10,917 bases of DNA from Smittium mucronatum (GCA_001953115.1 LSSL01006201.1:1-10917); one strand, 5' to 3'. Counted from the stretch's first letter, positions 1 through 7,656 are shown. The notes: a model not told the origin generated them from the letters alone. Numbers and translations are program-made.

Positions 1-8
1 TGAGGGTT

Positions 9-179
9 TTATTTATTAAATTTTTTTGTTTTTATTAGTTCTGCTGGTAGTTTTGATAGTGATAACCCCAATTTATTCAGTGCTTTTAATTCTTTTGATT
101 CGTTAGCACTGTTGATTTTTTTAGTATTTCCAACATTTTTATTTCTGGATCTATGAAATATTCCATAAAATATATCACT
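9..179 (-). CDS. Candidate 3' terminal exon, unidentified protein C-terminus (56 codons plus TAA)
   Basis: I do not recognise the protein. Read on the minus strand, the frame from 179 down to the TAA at 11-9 is open for 56 codons, and it stays open back to 197, just after another TAA. It has no ATG, so it would need to be the last exon of a gene. The bases just upstream read TTTTTCAG (ending at 180), a good eukaryotic 3' splice acceptor, with the exon beginning AGTGAT. The product is polar and basic, and its end (LNKLGLSLSKLPAELI then a lysine-rich tail) looks like an amphipathic helix. The patch has more G+C than the following 900 bases. Any upstream exons would lie at higher coordinates, where I found none convincing. 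The splice site and coding status are inference; a chance open frame of this length is possible at this composition. Confidence 0.27.
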   Translation of the reverse strand, partial: SDIFYGIFHRSRNKNVGNTKKINSANESKELKALNKLGLSLSKLPAELIKTKKFNK

Positions 180-197
180 CTGAAAAATTAATTTTAT

Positions 198-1142
198 TTA
201 TCAAATCCAAAGTAAATCTTTTATTTTTTATATGAAATTCATTTATATTATTAAAAATTAAATTTGAACCGCTTTATTTAGCTTAAAAAATGATTATAAT
301 TTTTTATTAAATAATTAACAATGTATCAGATAGTACACTTGATTATTAAACCATTAAAATCGGGTAAATAGTTGTAGAATTAGGCAATATTTTTTCTATT
401 TATAAATTTTAATTCATATTAAATATTTTCTTGATAAATTTATAACCGGAAAATCAAATTAAGAATTTGATTATTTCATGATTTTTTTCAAAGCTTTAAA
501 TATAATATATAAAAATGAGATAATTCTATAGTGAAACCGTGGAAATAAATCAGTATTAAAATTTAGCTAATATATTTTTCAAAATTTAATTATAATCCGC
601 CTAAAACTTGGTAAATTTTAAACCTATTGGTAGAAATTATTTTCATTCTTAGTAGATTTTTAATTGTGTCATTCAAATAAAACGTGATAAATAAATAATA
701 AGTGAATTAGTAAATAACATTGATTTTTTGGAATTTAAAAAGAATTTGTGTCAATGAAATGTAATTATGAGTATATTATTTAAAAAATCGGAATATTTTC
801 TTTATTTTTGGGAAATGAGAAGGAATTAAGATGCAATTATATTAATAATAACTGGTTTAGCACTTAATAAATAAAGAAAATACATTTATAGAATTTTAAA
901 AAAACGAAAGTTTTGCAATAAGATGCTGATTACATTCATAGAATTTTCTCGCTCAAAATTTTATATTTTTATTGCCAAACTGACTGTTTATTTCACCAGT
1001 ATATTTTAACTAATTTTTTTAAAAATGCAGAATTTTTTATAAGATAACTCTATAAGTTGATTTAATTTTCTGCTATTCTTATATTTTAATAATATAACCT
1101 TTATAAAGTTTTCCTATGAGATTTTTATTGTTTACAAATTAA
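198..1142. other. A+T-rich stretch without recognisable genes
   Basis: About 950 bases with very low G+C, frequent stops in all six frames and no repeat or RNA-like structure that I can support. It separates the possible terminal exon at the left edge from the left arm of the inverted repeat. The short word TTAGCACT occurs here at 857-864 and also at 103-110 and 2427-2434 on the same strand; I attach no function to it. Confidence 0.6.
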
Positions 1143-1295
1143 ATGAAAAGAACTTCCAAAAAAACATCACTATTTCTCAATGATGAGCACTTCTTTATAA
1201 AAAAAGAGGCCATTTTCAATACGATTTTTTTTTTTTCAAAAAATATTCCACTATTTCAGAAAAACCTAGAAGATATTTCCCAAAAAATTAAATAA
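1143..1295 (+). pseudogene. Possible coding remnant within left repeat arm (50 codons)
   Basis: An ATG at 1143 opens a 50-codon frame ending with TAA at 1293-1295. The product is basic and mixed in composition, beginning MKRTSKKTSLFLNDEHFF and including FFSKNIPLFQKNLEDISQ. The same frame continues past the TAA with few further stops for another 18 codons or more (GKIKNLLKKSHFFDEF). In the opposite arm the homologous ATG is conserved at 2955 (minus strand). Its product shares LLN-E-FF, DFFSKNIPLF and DISQ but has a TAA at the seventh codon. This could be a protein once encoded by the repeat family. It could equally be a chance frame, because the reverse strand of the right arm also has a 34-codon open stretch. 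No family is recognised. Confidence 0.22.
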
Positions 1296-1384
1296 TTTTT
1301 TCAGAGTTTTTTACGTAAATTTTATGATTATTAAGGGAAAATAAAGAATCTCCTAAAAAAATCTCATTTTTTCGATGAATTTCC
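1143..1384 (+). repeat. Left arm of long inverted repeat
   Basis: This arm is the inverted partner of 2711-2955 and nearly equal in length (242 versus 245 bases). It contains a T12 run at 1225-1236. The most conserved part is 1238-1259, where TCAAAAAATATTCCACTATT is identical in both arms. Differences are mostly substitutions plus short gaps near the GAGGCCATTT block, indicating old divergence rather than a recent duplication. Confidence 0.85.
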
Positions 1385-2182
1385 ATTCTAGTAATTATAC
1401 TCTTATTTAAATATATTTCATCACAAATAACTATTTAATATTTTTATTTAATTTTAACCATTAAAAATTTTCAAAAGCACAGAGGGATGGAATAAAATTA
1501 AGAATAAAATACATACCAATTAATGGTAATAAAAACATTTAACTCATAAAATCATATAACTTGTAATTTAATAATCTGATATAAAGATAATTTTATAAAT
1601 TTATATTGAGTATGATGAGTGAAACAAATTTGAGAGAAATAAAATGGAATTAATTATAAAACTAACGTTGCTTGATTCAATATAAATATAAATTTTGATA
1701 GATATATATATTTATCATATTTCATTATTTTTAATAATATATTTGGATATGAGTAATTTTTTACTAATCCTGTTTTGAATATTTGAAAACATAAAAAAAA
1801 AAAATTGAACTTGATTTCATTTATCAAGCGATAAATGAATGTAAATGAATTCCCATTGTTAATTATTTCAAAGCAAACAGTTCTTTAATACTGTTAAAAT
1901 CTTAATTATGCAAAAAAGAATTAAATTTATAAATGTATATTTTTAAGAGTTCAAAATATACTTTATAAGCTACTATCAAAAAAATCAACACATAAATATA
2001 TAAAAAAATAAATAAAGCATGGTAGATCTGAAGAATTTTTATTCAAACTAAAATGATAAAATTGAGTTTACCATATTTTCTCTGACAATCTTTTAACAAA
2101 AATTGCCGTCTAAAGTTTAGAAAATTGAAAATTTATGTCCGAATGATCAATTTTGATATGATAAAAATATTAGAATAAAATT
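1385..2182. other. Interior of inverted-repeat region, left half, no gene seen
   Basis: About 800 bases of A+T-rich DNA inside the repeat pair. It includes an A12 run at 1793-1804. The first 65 bases show weak inverted similarity to 2640-2710, suggesting the repeat arms were once longer. I see no transposase motif in any frame. Confidence 0.55.
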
Positions 2183-2188
2183 TTGATT

Positions 2189-2371
2189 ATGTTTTTCTTA
2201 AAAATAATTATTATTATTTTTTTAATTTATAATTATATTTTGATTAGAAATTACATAAGACGCTGGCACTGGCTTTTTTTTTATAAAAAATCATTCATGA
2301 GCAGAAAGTATATTAAAAATTATTTTTATTGGAGTTGGATAAAAAAATATTTTAATTCAAATTTAAAGTAA
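2189..2371 (+). CDS. Weak small ORF inside the inverted-repeat region, possibly spurious
   Basis: From the ATG at 2189 the frame runs 60 codons to TAA at 2369-2371; a TTG two codons earlier is an unlikely start. The N-terminus is a hydrophobic run of Ile, Phe and Leu that would read as one membrane segment. It is followed by a basic, tryptophan-containing tail (RRWHWLFFYKK, then FYWSWIKKYF). In DNA this rich in A+T, Ile/Phe/Lys/Tyr runs arise without selection, so the membrane-like look carries little weight. No ribosome-binding or splice context supports it. It lies between the repeat arms, so it is the only candidate for an element-borne protein, but it resembles no transposase known to me. 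Confidence 0.12.
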   Translation: MFFLKIIIIIFLIYNYILIRNYIRRWHWLFFYKKSFMSRKYIKNYFYWSWIKKYFNSNLK

Positions 2372-2710
2372 ATTAATTTTGAATAGTTTACTAATCAAGA
2401 TAAAATTTTGTTAATATTTAGATTGGTTAGCACTAAATTTTTTTTTTAAATATATATTATCTTTAAAAGCTTATAAATACAACTAAATTAACAGAAAATA
2501 GTGATTTATTCCGCTATTTATGCTACAGATACAGATTCTGATAATTTCCATTTAAAAAATAAAAATTTCTATATATTTTATGTATTCTTTTATAAAAGAA
2601 TCACTAAACTTATTATGATTATTTTCATTTTGAAAAGGAAAAATAAAAAAAAAATAAAAAAATAACTAGTAGGGATACAATTATTAAAATAAGAGCATAT
2701 TTAATATAAA
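2372..2710. other. Interior of inverted-repeat region, right half, no gene seen
   Basis: About 340 bases of A+T-rich DNA between the weak ORF and the right repeat arm, with a near-pure A/T stretch around 2639-2663. The end next to the right arm matches the inner flank of the left arm weakly in inverted orientation. No gene or RNA is supported. Confidence 0.5.
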
Positions 2711-2955
2711 AGAAATTCATCCGAAAAAATGAGATTTTTTTAAGAGATTTATTATTTTCCCTAAATTATCATAAAATCTAAGTAAAAAAACTCCGAGAAT
2801 TTTTTTTTGGTTATTTGGGAAATATCTCCTAAAGTTTTGTGAAATAGTGGAATATTTTTTGAAAAAAAATCATTAATATTCAGAAATGGCCTCTTTTTTG
2901 GAAAGAATTGCTCTCCATTGAGTAATCGTGCTGGTTAGTTGGGAGTTATTTTCAT
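2711..2955 (-). repeat. Right arm of long inverted repeat
   Basis: This is the reverse complement of the left arm at 1143-1384. The homologous ATG lies at 2955-2953 on the minus strand. The frame is interrupted early, and the GAGGCCATTT block has lost one base relative to the left copy. On the plus strand the arm begins GAAATTCATCCG and ends near AGTTATTTTCAT. Confidence 0.85.
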
Positions 2956-3325
2956 TTGATTTTGAAAAAATTCAATCCCTATTGGAATCTCATTACTTTA
3001 TTAATATCAATTATAATTAAAAATAATAATATTTATAATAATGAGTTAAAAAAATTGATATCTGGTTCCTATATATCTGTATGGTTCTTTTTGCTCTTTT
3101 GAATTTTTTTATCATTAATTTTTCGGATATTATAATATATCATTCCAAATAAATTCTTATCAAAAGATTCATTCTATAATTGTATATACCTCAAAGCTAT
3201 AATTGAACTTTTTTTAACTAATTGAAAAGAAATTATTATATAAAAAATATAGTTCACACAAGAAAAGACACAAATGAAGATAAAAAAGTTTTTTTTATAT
3301 AAATTCAAAATGTGATTACTAATTA
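2956..3325. other. A+T-rich stretch without recognisable genes
   Basis: About 370 bases to the right of the repeat pair. It has short AAT-type runs near 3010-3045 and no supported gene. Faint similarity between its first 30 bases and the left flank of the left arm, in inverted orientation, hints that the repeat extends a little further out. Confidence 0.5.
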
Positions 3326-3457
3326 TTATTTCACAATTATATCATTGCAGAAGCCGTATTTTTCTTCTCTTATTTTTTTTATAATGAAATCTAAAAAAAG
3401 GACATGGGGACTGAGGATAGTAGATAATTTCATAAATTTCGAAAAAATATATGACAT
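3326..3457 (-). CDS. Candidate small ORF, 43 residues, unidentified
   Basis: On the minus strand an ATG at 3457 opens a 43-codon frame ending in TAA at 3328-3326. The product begins MSYIFSKFMKLSTILSPHVL and has a charged C-terminal half (FIIKKIREEKYGFCNDIIVK), a more protein-like mix than most frames here. It overlaps a plus-strand frame at 3312-3527 that is open for 71 codons from a GTG, or 47 from the ATG at 3384. Both strands are open because this patch (about 3345-3425) is richer in G+C, so at most one can be real. I cannot decide between them, and no family is recognised for either. Confidence 0.15.
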   Translation of the reverse strand: MSYIFSKFMKLSTILSPHVLFLDFIIKKIREEKYGFCNDIIVK

Positions 3458-3527
3458 CAAGCTTTTGATCTATCAATTCATGATAATTATAACCCATGAA
3501 AAATTTACTATTTTTTTCATTGTTTAA
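3384..3527 (+). CDS. Alternative small ORF opposite 3326-3457, unidentified
   Basis: From the ATG at 3384 the frame runs 47 codons to TAA at 3525-3527. The product starts MKSKKRTWGLRIVDNF and ends in an Ile/Phe-rich hydrophobic stretch. The frame can be extended upstream to a GTG at 3312, but a eukaryotic gene would not start there. A TTGCAG at about 3345-3350 could be a splice acceptor. It competes with the minus-strand frame over the same bases. Coding status is unproven. Confidence 0.13.
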   Translation: MKSKKRTWGLRIVDNFINFEKIYDIKLLIYQFMIIITHEKFTIFFIV

Positions 3528-3634
3528 AAATTTAATAATTGCCTGGATTTATTCAAATTTTTATAGAAATTTTTATTATTTTTGTTTGGTTTAAACGAAT
3601 AATTTTATATTAAGGAGTATTTCAATAGTAAACT

Positions 3635-3812
3635 ATGAAAATTTTCAGATATCCAAACATTTTTCATTATATAGCTCAAATTTTAAGGTTTTTATTATCA
3701 AAACTTATATTTTACAGCACATTACACAGAAACTCATGAGATGAGATTGGAGCCTAAATTCATTTATTGTTTAGTGGATATATTTTGGATCTGGTTGAAA
3801 TCCCCTCACTAA
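3635..3812 (+). pseudogene. Two overlapping frames, possible frameshifted relic
   Basis: An ATG at 3635 opens 34 codons to TGA at 3737-3739 (beginning MKIFRYPNIFHYIAQILRFL). A second frame, open from 3687 to TAA at 3810-3812, has an internal ATG at 3741 (MRLEPKFIYCLVDIFWIW). The second frame is shifted by one base relative to the first, so together they could be one short protein with a single frameshift, ~55-60 residues. Both products are mixed in composition with hydrophobic helices. An AAGGAG at 3613-3618 lies too far from the ATG to act as a normal bacterial ribosome-binding site. Frames of this length are common by chance here, and no homology is recognised. Confidence 0.13.
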
Positions 3813-4647
3813 TATTTCATTTTTTACACGATTTAAACAGAGGTGATCTTCTATTTTTAATTGGATATTAATATGAAACAATAGAAAATAAATTTTATAT
3901 ATAGGTGATCTATTACTCAAAAATATAAATTAAAATTATTATCGATAAGAGTAACTTATATTTAATTTTTTGAATTTAATAACAAAATATTAGTTTTTTT
4001 AATTAGTACATCGATGATAAAGCTATACAATTTTTTTATCACTTGATTTTAAGTGTATATTTTTTTAAATTTATTCCGATAAAAAAACTTTTTTATATTA
4101 TTAAAAACAAATTTTGCCTAAAAATAGAAAATTTTATTTTTACCATATTTATATTTAGTTTTTAATTTTTTAAGTGTTAGAAAACCCTCATCCCAAAATA
4201 ATTATATCATGGTTGCTATAATAGTGGTCAATTATAATCAATATTATGTTTTTTTTTCGATTCAACACATGATATTTGCTTAGAATAACTCTTTACAAAT
4301 TTTGATAAATTTAAACTATCCAATAATTAAAATTTTTTAAAAGTCAAATTTAATTTCATAAAAAAAAAAGCTTTTTTTTTATTATCCTGAAAGTGTTAAT
4401 TTTTACACAATCTATGAACTTTAATTTATTTTTTTATCCAGTAAATATATATTTCACAACCATTTAGTTCCATAATATAAAAAAGATCCTATTTACTTAT
4501 GTATAACTGTCACTCACAGCTATCTAAAACTATTCTATCTAACTTCAAAATCTAAAAATCTAACTTGAAATAAATATTTTAGGGCTATTCCAAAAATATT
4601 TTAAAAACAAGTCTAAAACTTTTGTATTTTTTAGGCTCTAAAATTAG
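3813..4647. other. A+T-rich stretch with minor short repeats, no gene seen
   Basis: About 830 bases. AGGTGATCT occurs twice 62 bases apart (3841-3849 and 3903-3911), and TCTAACTT occurs twice near 4540-4565. A 24-codon frame at 4209-4283 starts MVAIIVVNYNQ, which resembles the first strand of family-2 glycosyltransferases, but nothing follows to support that. No gene is called. Confidence 0.5.
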
Positions 4648-4761
4648 ATAAATACTGATATTATTAAATATGCAGCGAAAATATCAAACAAAAAGAATAT
4701 ATTTATCTTTTATCGGCGATCTATTGGCTATTTTCTTATATGGGGGAAAATTCATTGTTGA
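4648..4761 (+). CDS. Candidate internal exon-like frame, unidentified
   Basis: The frame is open for 37 codons between TAG at 4645-4647 and TGA at 4759-4761, without an ATG, so it would have to be an exon or a remnant. The product includes IIKYAAKISNKKN followed by FYRRSIGYFLIWGK. TTTTTTAG at about 4627-4634 and ATTAG at 4643-4647 are possible splice acceptors, but only the second is next to the open frame. Local G+C is raised around 4700-4750. No family is recognised; chance is a serious alternative. Confidence 0.12.
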   Translation: MNTDIIKYAAKISNKKNIFIFYRRSIGYFLIWGKIHC

Positions 4762-5027
4762 ATTTCTACTACTTACATAATTTAGAATTACAAAATTAAG
4801 AAATTTTAAAAAGAACCAGACAATTTAAAATTAGAACCACTAATAGAAATTCCCCAGAAAAAATAGCAAAATTTTATTATGATTAAAAAAAAAATTAAAA
4901 AAATAGACATATTTAAAATCATTAAAAAAATTCTATATTTTTTGATTTGATCCACCTTTCTAGCCAGTAGAAACCGATTTTTTTGTGATAGATTTTATTA
5001 ATAAGATTAACAATTATGTAAAAATAA

Positions 5028-5285
5028 ATTAATGGAAAAAATTATATCGGAGCTTTAGATGTCAAATTCCCAATTAATTCTGTTCCCATGGGTTTAATCG
5101 ATAAAATAAAGTAGTTGGGTAGGTTATTTAATGGCTGTTATTGGTATAGTAAATGTTTGGAATTAATAGGAATCAATATCCCATTAATTTACATTTTTCG
5201 AAAGACCAAAATGTTGATAGGAACATTCTATATTTTTCGGAAAAAATTGGCCTTTAAAAAATCACATTACAGGGTTTTTCATTAA
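5028..5285 (+). pseudogene. Long frame with a single in-frame TAG, unidentified relic or gene fragment
   Basis: One frame runs 85 codons from 5028 to TAA at 5283-5285 with only one stop inside, a TAG at 5112-5114. The first part contains NYIGALDVKFPINSVPMGLI. The second contains RLFNGCYWYSKCLELIGI and a basic end (FRKKLAFKKSHYRVFH). An in-frame ATG at 5016 precedes it but is followed by two TAA codons. G+C is clearly above the flanks, and tryptophan, cysteine, glycine and proline codons are unusually frequent for this window. It could be a decayed gene, two exons, or a frame in a code where TAG is sense. I do not recognise a family. The same frame becomes stop-rich at 5286-5492 and opens again at 5493. 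Confidence 0.24.
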
Positions 5286-5478
5286 AATAGACCATTTTCT
5301 ATACTCAAATAGATTTTTTTCATTTTGACAGACTTTTTTTTAGATATGCTGGGTTATTTTTTTGATTAAAATACAAAACAAGTTATTATTGGATTGAATA
5401 ATTATTTTTAAAAATTAAAAGAAAAAAACTAATAATACTTAAGAGCAATCAAATTTTAGCCAATAATGAATTGTACTT

Positions 5479-5516
5479 ATTTTTATAAGTGAAAGTCACT
5501 TCTTAGTTATAAAAAT
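5479..5516. repeat. Imperfect hairpin
   Basis: ATTTTTATAA at 5479-5488 is the exact reverse complement of TTATAAAAAT at 5507-5516. Between them, AAGTGA (5487-5492) pairs with TCACTT (5496-5501). The structure is asymmetric, with an unpaired CTTAG-like segment on the right side. It sits just before the G+C island at 5515-5580. Function unknown. Confidence 0.3.
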
Positions 5517-5609
5517 GACTCCATGGGTCCAGAAAAAAAGACCTATTGCTGTGAAAATCCCACTCTGGCTATTTATAAAAATAAGAGTTTAAAAATCCTA
5601 TTAAATTAA
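5493..5609 (+). CDS. Candidate exon-like frame downstream of 5028-5285, same phase
   Basis: The frame is open for 38 codons after TGA at 5490-5492, ending with tandem TAA codons starting at 5607. It contains DSMGPEKKTYCCENPTLAIY. It is in phase with the frame at 5028-5285, and the 207 bases between them are A+T-rich and stop-dense, as expected of an intron or decayed DNA. The same bases are open in another plus frame (ATG at 5515, MTPWVQKKRPIAVKIPLW) and in one minus frame, because the island is about 40% G+C. The choice of frame is therefore weak. Confidence 0.15.
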   Translation, partial: KSLLSYKNDSMGPEKKTYCCENPTLAIYKNKSLKILLN

Positions 5610-6352
5610 TAAAATTTAAAAATATAATATTCTAAACATAAAAATAAAATTTATTTGAATCCATTAAAAAAAAAAAATTTAAAAATCATATTAAATATAA
5701 TTGTTTATTACCCAAAGCCTTTAAATTAGCTGAAAAACAGTAAAAATTATTTAAATATATATTTAAACTTTATTAATGTATATTATACATGATTTATAAA
5801 TTTAGATCATTTATATTTAATAAAAGGAAGTTGATTTTTTTATTAATTTAGTATTCAATCATTTTCAATAAATACAACAAATTTTTACTAATCTCAAACC
5901 ATAATATTCAATGAATTCTATTTTAAAAAGCAACTCTATATAAATTAAATTTATTCATGAAAATCTTTTTTTTAATTTATATCTTTAATATATTTAAAAT
6001 CAAAAAAATTGTATACAACTATTACCAAACAAATTTTTGTTGTTTTTTGAGTTTAATATATTTTAGAAGATATATTTCAAAAGATTTAATATTAACCTGA
6101 ACCTATTAAAATTATCCAAAATTTTTAAAAAAGTAATAAAAATGTTAGATCCAGCGTATTTGCAAAAATTGATTATCAATTGAATAAAAAATTTATCATG
6201 GTTTAAACTTTCCATGAATTTGAATTAGTAAATATTAATAATAATTGATTCTACTTATATATATCCACTTTTTGCCATAAATATGCCATTATTTTTCTCA
6301 TAAATTACTCTTATAATCAGGATCTTCATTTCGGAAAAGATAGTATGAGAAT
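5610..6352. other. A+T-rich stretch with short palindromes, no gene seen
   Basis: About 740 bases. TTTAAAAATCCTATTAAAT at 5588-5606 recurs with one change at 5678-5696. An 18-base perfect palindrome TTTAAATATATATTTAAA lies near 5750-5767, and ATGTATATTATACAT (arms of 7) is at 5776-5790. A short frame at 6142 (MLDPAYLQKLIIN, then TGA) is too small to call. Palindromes of this kind are expected in such A+T-rich DNA. Confidence 0.45.
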
Positions 6353-6514
6353 ATGACTTTTTATGAAATTTTAGTTTTGATGAAATTTTTAACTCGTAAT
6401 ATTACAAATCCTCATCATACCCATAAGGCTATTAAATAACCCGCTAAACCACTTTATTTTATTTATAAGACCCACGGAAATGTAATTATTGGAAACTTTT
6501 ATCTAAAACTCTGA
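6353..6514 (+). pseudogene. 53-codon frame with a single in-frame TAA, unidentified
   Basis: An ATG at 6353 starts a frame that runs to TGA at 6512-6514 with one interruption, a TAA at 6437-6439. The part before it begins MTFYEILVLMKFLTRNITN; the part after reads PAKPLYFIYKTHGNVIIGNF. The composition is mixed, with histidines, prolines and glycines, and G+C is raised around 6405-6480. It could be a decayed gene, a chance frame, or a short gene in a code where TAA is glutamine and TGA the only stop. No family is recognised. Confidence 0.18.
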
Positions 6515-7217
6515 TTAGAATCTATTTGGTTTATTTATATTAATTTTTAAACGTTTAAAATGAATTCTAAAACAAAAAATCGGTTTCTATTCGTTTGAAA
6601 GGGATATCAAATCAAAAAATTGTAAAACTTTTCAATTAATACTAAAAAATTCTAATTTTACAATTACTTCTTAATATACATTTATAATTGCAATTTAATC
6701 GATTTTTTATTAGAAAAATTCTATATTTATTAAAATTAACACGTTTTTCCACAGTTATTGATTTTGCGCCGATATAATTTTATCATTTAAGTAAATAAAC
6801 AGTAAAAAAAGTCTTGAACTGAAATTTACCTTTCACATATACTCATAATTTGATAAAATCGCGTGATTAATTTTTTTTTTTTTTTGGTCGAATAAATTAA
6901 TCATTATCCATATTCAGATTATAATATTATAGAAGGCTTTTTAGATAATATAATCGAAATAAACTACAAATTTTCAACAGATATTTCAATTTTTATTTTA
7001 AAAAACAACAAACCTGTAAATTATGACTAGGGTTAATGAAAATATGTTAAAAATGGTGAAAATGGAAGCAAAATAATAAAAATTTGATCTAACTTTTTAA
7101 TAATTAAAATATACGATTTACGAACCAACTTTTACTTTTTTGAATTTATTTTCACTGTAACTAATTATATTTTGTAATTATTAAATAAAATTCACTATTT
7201 TCTAAATAGATTTTGAA
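6515..7217. other. A+T-rich stretch with one hairpin, no gene seen
   Basis: About 700 bases without a frame worth listing. It holds a T15 run at 6871-6885 inside a small inverted repeat, listed separately. Confidence 0.5.
6864..6903. repeat. Inverted repeat around a T15 run
   Basis: TGATTAATT at 6864-6872 is the reverse complement of AATTAATCA at 6895-6903. The loop of about 22 bases is mostly the T run at 6871-6885 followed by GGTCGAAT. A 9-bp A+T-rich stem like this can occur by chance here. Confidence 0.3.
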
Positions 7218-7243
7218 AAAGGTGAAGATTAATCCTCACCTTT
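7218..7243. repeat. Near-perfect G+C-containing hairpin/palindrome
   Basis: AAAGGTGA (7218-7225) pairs exactly with TCACCTTT (7236-7243). After one A:C mismatch, GAT pairs with ATC around the centre (GATTAATC). The result is a 26-base palindrome with a single mismatch pair, containing several G:C pairs in DNA that has very few. It could be a protein-binding site, an RNA stem, or the tip of a decayed inverted repeat. No open frame crosses it. It is not followed directly by a T run on either strand in the way of an intrinsic terminator. Confidence 0.5.
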
Positions 7244-7656
7244 CAACAAATTCTAAAAAAAAGAAGCCATTTTTGAACAAAAATATACTTATTAGGAATG
7301 TTAAAATCAATTTTTTTAAAATTAAGAATATTATGGTTAAATTTTCAACTAATCACAAAAAAATTATATTCAATTCGTAAAAAGTAAATCCAATTTAATC
7401 AGTATGTGCTACATTTTTTTAAATTAAATTTTCTACTTTTTAAAGTTGTTTCTATTTCAAACATACCATAAAATTTTATTCATAAAATAAGTTCAAATTT
7501 AGAATTTCAAAAATTCAAAGGTAAAAATTTGATCAATACAGCTATTCAGAAAATATAAAATTTAAATTTGAGGATTCAATTTCATATTTTCAAACTTACA
7601 TAATAAATATTTTTTAGCCCTTTATTATTTAAATGAATAAAATTAAAAAATTATTG
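7244..7656. other. A+T-rich stretch, nothing recognised
   Basis: About 410 bases between two hairpin regions. I see no gene, tandem repeat or RNA structure that I can support. Confidence 0.5.

Larger units (their letters stand above)
1143..2955. mobile_element. Possible decayed element bounded by ~243-bp inverted repeats
   Basis: Positions 1143-1384 and the reverse complement of 2711-2955 align along their whole length, at roughly 75-80% identity by eye, with only a few small gaps. Shared landmarks in order are AAGAGGCCATTT, TCAAAAAATATTCCACTATT, GATATTTCCCAAA, TTTTATGAT, AGGGAAAATAA and AAAAAATCTCATTTTTTCG. Weaker similarity seems to continue inward to about 1450 and 2640, and perhaps outward to about 1113 and 2985. 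The arms face each other around about 1.3 kb of A+T-rich DNA that encodes no recognisable transposase. The arrangement fits the terminal repeats of an old non-autonomous DNA transposon, a foldback element, or two independent inverted copies of one repeat family. I could not identify target-site duplications because the true termini are uncertain. The inverted pair itself is certain; mobility is inference. Confidence 0.45.

Noticed and set aside
1143..1622. A 159-residue ciliate-code protein (TAA/TAG as Gln) ending in TGA
   Set aside because: After the first 50 codons the in-frame TAA/TAG frequency equals the random rate, and long TGA-free frames are expected because G is scarce. The equivalent 187-codon frame on the minus strand (2395-2955) has the same problem.
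2183..2371. Taking the 62-codon frame from TTG as a confident membrane protein
   Set aside because: The hydrophobic start is mostly Ile/Phe encoded by A/T-only codons, the TTG start has no support, and a few frames of this length are expected by chance at this composition. It is listed only as a weak candidate from the ATG.
103..2434. TTAGCACT as a regulatory motif (103-110, 857-864, 2427-2434)
   Set aside because: Three copies of an 8-mer on one strand is mildly unusual, but the flanks differ, the spacing is irregular and no genes are associated.
3312..3527. A 71-codon frame from a GTG start
   Set aside because: There is no ribosome-binding site and the opposite strand is also open. The part upstream of the ATG at 3384 is low-complexity. 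Only the ATG-initiated part is listed, at low confidence.
3613..3618. Shine-Dalgarno AAGGAG for the ATG at 3635
   Set aside because: The spacing is about 16 bases, too long for efficient initiation, and nothing else in the window suggests a bacterial gene.
4209..4283. Start of a family-2 glycosyltransferase (MVAIIVVNYNQ)
   Set aside because: The match is confined to about ten residues, the frame stops after 24 codons, and no downstream DXD or other motif is visible in any frame.
6142..6183. Short coding start MLDPAYLQKLIIN followed by TGA
   Set aside because: Thirteen codons are too few to support a gene, and no splice donor is convincing.
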